A DNA stretch of 8,842 bases, from contig CAJPSJ010000071.1 in assembly GCA_905373295.1 (NCBI GenBank), positions 1 to 8,842 on the forward strand, given 5' to 3'. Below, piece by piece: positions 5,481 to 8,842 of the stretch. Position numbers and translations under genes: made by a program. This DNA is from an uncultured Campylobacter sp. Lineage in GTDB: Bacteria; Campylobacterota; Campylobacteria; Campylobacterales; Campylobacteraceae. The notes under the pieces were generated by a model that was given only the letters and a program-made list of their open reading frames with translations, did no database searches and was not told where the DNA came from. Positions within the stretch are counted from its first letter, which is position 1. Each line of letters begins with the position of its first letter.

Positions 5481-6539
5481 CTAAAATTTCGATGAAATTT
5501 CGCGTATCAACTCAACCGCCTCTTTTGCGTCCACACATACGAACTCGAAATGCGCCCGTAGCTCCGAGGTACTGCCGTAGCCGCAGCTTACGCCCACGCT
5601 TCGCACCGCTGCCGACTTTGCCGAGATGGCATCAAGCGACGTATCACCGATCATAAAGATATTTTGACTAACAGAAAGCAGGATTTCGTCACTGCAAATT
5701 TTGTCATAACAAGGAGTGGAATTTAGCTCATGCGCATCATAAATTTTACCGCCGCGCGCTCCGCCTTTATCGCTCTCGCCCTCAATGTCGACACCGCTCT
5801 TTTGACTATTATCGCCAGCCTCGTGTCTATCACTCTTTGCTTTGCTTAAATTTCTAAACGAAATTGTATCGGAATTTTGACTCGCGATGCTACTTAAATT
5901 TTGCTCGAAAACTTTGCTAGAATCAGGATCAAGCGCAGGAAGGCTCTTTAAATCAGACGCTGAAATTTCACTCAAAATCGCGCTTCTGCTAGCAGCGCTT
6001 GTGTTTTTATTGGCAGTCGCGTCGTGAGTTTTACCGCAAGCAGCATGCGGGCTTTGGCTAGCGGTCGCGCCGCAAATTCCTAAATTTTCGAGCGCCTTTA
6101 AGATCGGTTCGGCACTTGGTTTGGGATTTTTCACATCCTCTCGTCCGACGATGGTGCCGAAAAATTCCGCGATACCCAGATGCTGCAATAAAATTTTAGA
6201 AAATTTCGACGTTTTAGTGGTTACGACGCCTAAATTTGCAAACTCGCTCGCCGTGCGAACCGCCTCGAACGCACCGCTTAGCAGAACGGTCTGATCCAAA
6301 AATATCTGCGCGTATCGTTGCTTATAAGCGAGCACGAAATTCTGCAGATCGCGCGTCATACCTAGACGCTCAAACATTACCTCTAACGGATGCCCGATAA
6401 GCTTTTTAATCGCTTCATCGCTAGGCTCTGCAGCGCCCAAATGCGCAAACGCGTAGTGAAAGCCCTCCAGTATCGCGGGCGTGGAGTCTATGAGCGTACC
6501 ATCGAGATCAAAAAGCAGAGTGGTTTGAAATTTTGGCAT
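5481..6539 (-). CDS. HAD phosphatase, phosphoglycolate-phosphatase-like, with large insertion
   Basis: A member of the HAD superfamily, closest in layout to Gph/PGMB-type enzymes that hydrolyse small phosphate esters via an aspartyl-phosphate in the cytosol. Motif I is FDLDGTLIDS (nucleophile Asp11, Asp13), followed by the helical cap (about 17-85). Motif II is the Thr pair in GVVTTKTS (107-108), motif III Lys140 in NPKP, and motif IV IGDTSLDA (Asp299, Asp303). The usual length is about 210-220 residues; this one is 352 because about 135 residues (156-291) separate motifs III and IV. Without them the catalytic core is intact. The start at 6539 is fixed by motif I, yet there is no Shine-Dalgarno (AAATTTTAAAATG), and it lies only 19 bases from the upstream terminator. 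A HAD gene also follows cadF in C. jejuni (Cj1477c). The substrate is unknown. Confidence 0.88.
   Translation of the reverse strand: MPKFQTTLLFDLDGTLIDSTPAILEGFHYAFAHLGAAEPSDEAIKKLIGHPLEVMFERLGMTRDLQNFVLAYKQRYAQIFLDQTVLLSGAFEAVRTASEFANLGVVTTKTSKFSKILLQHLGIAEFFGTIVGREDVKNPKPSAEPILKALENLGICGATASQSPHAACGKTHDATANKNTSAASRSAILSEISASDLKSLPALDPDSSKVFEQNLSSIASQNSDTISFRNLSKAKSDRHEAGDNSQKSGVDIEGESDKGGARGGKIYDAHELNSTPCYDKICSDEILLSVSQNIFMIGDTSLDAISAKSAAVRSVGVSCGYGSTSELRAHFEFVCVDAKEAVELIREISSKF
5667..6074 (-). other. Low-complexity insertion within the HAD phosphatase
   Basis: This codes for about residues 156-291 of the phosphatase. The peptide is rich in Ser, Ala, Asp, Asn and Lys, for example ATANKNTSAASRSAIL, DPDSSKVFEQNLSSIASQNS and KSGVDIEGESDKGGARGGK, with few hydrophobic clusters and no motif I recognise. 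It is in frame, free of stops, and placed where family members have a short turn and helix before the motif IV strand. It is probably disordered, or an added module. Confidence 0.8.
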
Positions 6540-6558
6540 TTTAAAATTTAGTTTGGAT

Positions 6559-6587
6559 ATAAAAAAAGCGGAGCCGAAGCCCCGCTT
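6559..6587 (-). terminator. Strong intrinsic terminator after the cadF-like gene
   Basis: Minus-strand RNA forms AAGCGGGGC-TTCG-GCTCCGCTT: a 9-bp stem with one G-U pair and a stable UUCG tetraloop, followed by TTTTTTTATAT. This is the best intrinsic terminator in the window and ends 19 bases before the HAD phosphatase start codon. Confidence 0.93.
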
Positions 6588-6605
6588 ATGTGGATCTAGA
6601 AAAGA

Positions 6606-7628
6606 TTATTTTCTAAATTTAGCATCTACGCGTCTATTTTGAGCGCGGCCTGCTTTAGTAGCGTTTGTAGCGATAGGCTTAGTCTCGCCGTATCCTACAG
6701 TGGTGATTCTGCTAGCATCTACGCCGAAGCTCTTAAGCGCACCTCCAACTGCAGCAGCTCTGCGCTCGGAAAGCTTTTGATTATATGCATTTGAGCCGGT
6801 GCTATCGGTGTGACCCTCTAGAATTACTTTGTAATCAGGGTGAGCTACTAGCACGTCGCTTACGTTTTTGATCTGGTTCATAAACTCAGGAGAAATTTTT
6901 GAGCTATCTGTAGCGAAATTTACGCCCAAATTTAATCTAATAACCTTCTCGCAGCCGTATTCATCAACAACTACACCAGCAGGTGTGCCTGGGCATCTAT
7001 CGATATTATCGCATACGCCGTCGTTATCTGCGTCTTTGCAGCCTGTAGGAGCCGGAGCGGCAGCTGGAGCTGCGTCAGCATATCTCTTGCCAAAATCAAC
7101 TGCAAAGCCTAGAGTATAGAACAATACGTGGTTGCCGTCGTCAAATCTGATAGCATCGCGTGCTTCAAGTTTTGTAGCGAAATTGTCGGTAATGTAGTAT
7201 TTTAGACCTAAGCCGTATTGACCGAAGCCGCTATCTTGATCACCATCGTTGTAAACGTCTTTAGTGTAATCCATATATCCAAGACCTAGCAAGCCGTATA
7301 ATTTGAAATTATCGGTAAAATTTACCAAGTCTTTTACAGCATTGATATGATAGTATTTAGCGTCAGGCTTATCGTTGCCTACTCTATGAGCTAAATCCTC
7401 TACGCCGATATTGCGAGAGTAATCAAAACCAACCTCTACTTGATCGATAAACGAATCTTGTAGATTTTTGGCAAGACGTAGACCGAACATAAAATTCGAA
7501 TCCAAATCCATATTGCCCTCATGAGTCATTCCGCCAATAGTAGGGGTGATCTCCCAGTGATAATCAGCATCGCTAGCGAACAATGCGCCGGATGCACACA
7601 AGCTTAATGCAAGTAGAACTTTCTTCAT
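6606..7628 (-). CDS. cadF: CadF/OmpA-type outer membrane protein
   Basis: This 340-residue outer membrane protein has a signal peptide (MKKVLLALSLCASGALFA, cleavage likely after Ala18). An N-terminal eight-strand beta-barrel (about 24-181) follows, including YHWEITPTIGG, FKLYGLLGLGYMDY and FGQYGLGLKYY. An Ala/Pro linker (185-195) leads to a thrombospondin-3-like calcium motif DADNDGVCDNIDRCPG (199-214, Cys pairs), then an OmpA peptidoglycan-binding domain (about 229-340) with Asp275 in EGHTDSTGSN and Arg290 in LSERR. C. jejuni CadF, a fibronectin-binding adhesin, has the same domain order, a similar sequence start (EITPT) and the same neighbours (rpsI, rplM). The segment corresponding to CadF's FRLS fibronectin motif reads YYIT here (144-147), so adhesin function is not assured. 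ATG 7628 is chosen over 7643 because AAAGGATG precedes it. Confidence 0.9.
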   Translation of the reverse strand: MKKVLLALSLCASGALFASDADYHWEITPTIGGMTHEGNMDLDSNFMFGLRLAKNLQDSFIDQVEVGFDYSRNIGVEDLAHRVGNDKPDAKYYHINAVKDLVNFTDNFKLYGLLGLGYMDYTKDVYNDGDQDSGFGQYGLGLKYYITDNFATKLEARDAIRFDDGNHVLFYTLGFAVDFGKRYADAAPAAAPAPTGCKDADNDGVCDNIDRCPGTPAGVVVDEYGCEKVIRLNLGVNFATDSSKISPEFMNQIKNVSDVLVAHPDYKVILEGHTDSTGSNAYNQKLSERRAAAVGGALKSFGVDASRITTVGYGETKPIATNATKAGRAQNRRVDAKFRK

Positions 7629-7659
7629 TAAACATCCTTTCAAATAAAGTTATAATTCG

Positions 7660-7668
7660 ATATTACCA
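7660..7668 (-). promoter_or_regulatory. Putative cadF promoter, extended -10
   Basis: The minus strand reads TGGTAATAT: TG, one base, then TAATAT (hexamer 7660-7665), 31 bases before the ATG. An AT-rich tract (TTTAAAAATTTTA) lies just upstream in the place of a -35. Confidence 0.55.
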
Positions 7669-7684
7669 TAAAATTTTTAAAGAA

Positions 7685-7722
7685 TTTACAAATTTGCGAC
7701 AATTTCGCCACAAATTTGTAAA
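7685..7722. repeat. Perfect 12-bp inverted repeat between rpsI and cadF
   Basis: TTTACAAATTTG (7685-7696) and CAAATTTGTAAA (7711-7722) are exact reverse complements separated by 14 bases. The repeat begins 5 bases after the rpsI stop and lies 17 bases upstream of the cadF extended -10. It could be a weak AU-rich transcript-end hairpin for rplM-rpsI, or a regulator site for cadF. No good T-run follows on the minus strand. Confidence 0.75.
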
Positions 7723-7727
7723 AAACA

Positions 7728-8117
7728 TTATCTCTTAGAGAACTGCGGACTTCTACGCGCTTTGCGGCGACCGAATTTCTTTCGCTCGACCACGCGACTA
7801 TCGCGAGTTAGCAGACCTTTTGGCTTAAGAGCCGCTCTAAAATCTTTATCCATCGCGGCAAGCGCTTTTGAAATTCCGTGCTTTAGCGCATCCGCTTGAG
7901 CCGAATATCCGCCGCCCAAAGTCTGTGCGGTGATATCCATCGAGGTCTCTTGTTTAGTCGCTAAAAGCGGCTGAACGACCCTTAGTTTGATCGCTTCATG
8001 ACCGCCTAGCCAAGTGTTTAGATCCATGCCGTTTACTACGATTTTGCCGCTTCCAGGTTTTACCCAAACCTTAGCTACGGCAGTTTTTCTCTTTCCGGTT
8101 GCATAAATTGTCGCCAT
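7728..8117 (-). CDS. rpsI: 30S ribosomal protein S9
   Basis: S9 binds 16S rRNA in the 30S head, and its C-terminal tail reaches towards P-site tRNA. The 129-residue protein begins [19 protein letters not shown], has the family signature [19 protein letters not shown] (about 68-86), and ends with the diagnostic basic tail [13 protein letters not shown]. The start is two bases after the rplM stop, and its ribosome binding site (GGAAAATAATC) overlaps the end of rplM, so translation is probably coupled. Confidence 0.99.
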   Translation of the reverse strand: MATIYATGKRKTAVAKVWVKPGSGKIVVNGMDLNTWLGGHEAIKLRVVQPLLATKQETSMDITAQTLGGGYSAQADALKHGISKALAAMDKDFRAALKPKGLLTRDSRVVERKKFGRRKARRSPQFSKR

Positions 8118-8119
8118 GA

Positions 8120-8545
8120 TTATTTTCCTTTTTTAGTTGTTTGCGCAGTATGAGGGTGTTCGCCGCCTTCATATACGAATAGCTTTTTGATCATCGCCTT
8201 GCCGAGCTTCGTCTTAGGAAGCATACCGCGAACCGCAAGTCTGTAGAGCTTTGCGGGATTGTTTTTAAGCAGGTCTTGGAATTTCACGCTCTTTACGCTT
8301 CCGAAATAGCCCGAGTAGCTGCGATAAAGTTTATCGTCGCCCTTGTTATTGCCGGTAAATACGGCTTTTGAAGCGTTAATGATAACGACGTAGTCTCCGC
8401 AATCCACGTTTGGAGTATAGCTTGGTTTGTGTTTGCCGCGTAGCAATACCGCAACTTCGGTAAGCATCCTACCGAATCTTTTGTCGGTCGCGTCGATAAC
8501 GACCCAGTCGCGCTTAACTTCGCTAGGCTTTGTAATTTCTGTCAT
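8120..8545 (-). CDS. rplM: 50S ribosomal protein L13
   Basis: L13 is an early-assembly 23S rRNA-binding protein. The 141-residue product begins [19 protein letters not shown]. It has the family features [20 protein letters not shown] (about 22-41), [16 protein letters not shown] (43-58) and [20 protein letters not shown] (about 103-122), ending in the usual basic tail. A good ribosome binding site (AAGGCGGAAACC) precedes the ATG. First gene of the rplM-rpsI pair, with a TATAAT 31 bases upstream. Confidence 0.99.
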   Translation of the reverse strand: MTEITKPSEVKRDWVVIDATDKRFGRMLTEVAVLLRGKHKPSYTPNVDCGDYVVIINASKAVFTGNNKGDDKLYRSYSGYFGSVKSVKFQDLLKNNPAKLYRLAVRGMLPKTKLGKAMIKKLFVYEGGEHPHTAQTTKKGK

Positions 8546-8575
8546 GGTTTCCGCCTTATTAAAATTTGAGCTGTG

Positions 8576-8581
8576 ATTATA
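8576..8581 (-). promoter_or_regulatory. Putative rplM-rpsI promoter, -10 TATAAT
   Basis: The minus strand reads ATTTCTATATAATCACAG, a perfect -10, implying a leader of roughly 25 nt. The normal -35 location is occupied by one arm of an inverted repeat (8599-8617). Confidence 0.7.
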
Positions 8582-8598
8582 TAGAAATATCCTTACGT

Positions 8599-8617
8599 AT
8601 AGCTTAATTTAAGCTAT
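8599..8617. repeat. 9-bp inverted repeat upstream of the rplM -10
   Basis: ATAGCTTAA, one base, TTAAGCTAT: perfect 9-bp arms around a single T, followed on the plus strand by TTTTT. It lies 18 bases upstream of the rplM -10, between it and the end of the addA-like gene. The shape suits a dimeric protein site over the -35 region; as a hairpin the loop must open several pairs. Confidence 0.65.
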
Positions 8618-8660
8618 TTTTAATCTGTCTACGCTCAAATTTCATCTAAGTTTTAAAATT

Positions 8661-8842
8661 TTATCCCTCCTCATTTACTTCGATCAGCTTAGCGCCCGCA
8701 GCTTCGAGAGCCAGCACGAAGGCACGCACTCGCGCATGCGGATAAAACTCGCGGATTACGCTTTTATACCGCGCCACTTGAGCTTTGTTTTGCGCGTGGA
8801 TCTGGCGTGCTTTGGGCAGGATGAAATTTTGCTTTTTGATTA
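8661..8842 (-). CDS. C-terminal end of an AddA/RecB-like exonuclease (cut by window edge)
   Basis: Fifty-nine residues and a TAA stop are visible, with no start in the window. The peptide contains KARQIHAQNKAQVARYKSVI, REFYPHARVRAFVLALEAAG and ends AKLIEVNEEG. The pattern of Gln-Val..Tyr-Lys, then a basic strand leading to a hydrophobic strand and a final 'L.EV', resembles the end of the PD-(D/E)XK nuclease domain of AddA/RecB-type recombination proteins. There the QxxxY motif is followed by a strand such as 'v.ayil'. From memory, the gene upstream of rplM in C. jejuni (Cj1481c) is annotated as a RecB-like recombination protein, which supports the call. The fragment is short, so the family assignment is moderate. 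Confidence 0.6.
   Translation of the reverse strand, partial: IKKQNFILPKARQIHAQNKAQVARYKSVIREFYPHARVRAFVLALEAAGAKLIEVNEEG

Overview
The window looks like a chromosomal segment from a Campylobacter with moderate GC content; C. gracilis or a relative would fit, but the species call is inference. The evidence is the abundance of AAATTT/AAAATTTT words, promoters with a good (often extended) -10 and no clear -35, and gene order. The left block (rplU, rpmA, obgE, then fmt) matches the C. jejuni order Cj0094-Cj0098 as I remember it. The right block (addA-like, rplM, rpsI, cadF-like, HAD phosphatase) matches Cj1481c-Cj1477c. In C. jejuni these two blocks are far apart; here they are joined.

Layout. 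Positions 1-659 hold the N-terminal two thirds of fmt (minus strand, cut by the window edge). Positions 656-1116 hold a possible 35-codon small gene overlapping the fmt start and a small EF-hand lipoprotein; in C. jejuni proB occupies this place. Positions 1249-2298 are the ribosome-assembly GTPase obgE, with its own promoter. Positions 2409-2985 are rpmA and rplU, ended by an intrinsic terminator. Positions 3206-4262 are a two-gene plus-strand island: a putative lipoprotein and an exported DUF411 metal-binding protein, each with its own promoter. Positions 4426-4499 are a minus-strand tRNA-Gln with anticodon CUG. Positions 4500-5480 are a gene-poor kilobase that contains a degraded 66-bp tandem repeat.

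Positions 5481-6539 are a HAD-family, phosphoglycolate-phosphatase-like enzyme that carries a low-complexity insertion of about 135 residues between catalytic motifs III and IV. Positions 6606-7628 are a CadF/OmpA-type outer membrane protein followed by a strong terminator. Positions 7728-8545 are the rpsI/rplM pair, and 8661-8842 is the C-terminal end of an AddA/RecB-like protein.

Functionally most of the window is translation machinery (four ribosomal proteins, Obg, formyltransferase, tRNA-Gln) mixed with cell-envelope proteins. I found no phage, insertion sequence, CRISPR array or complete defence system. The most unusual items are the interrupted HAD enzyme, the substituted proB position with its candidate small gene, and the repeat-bearing gene-poor kilobase.
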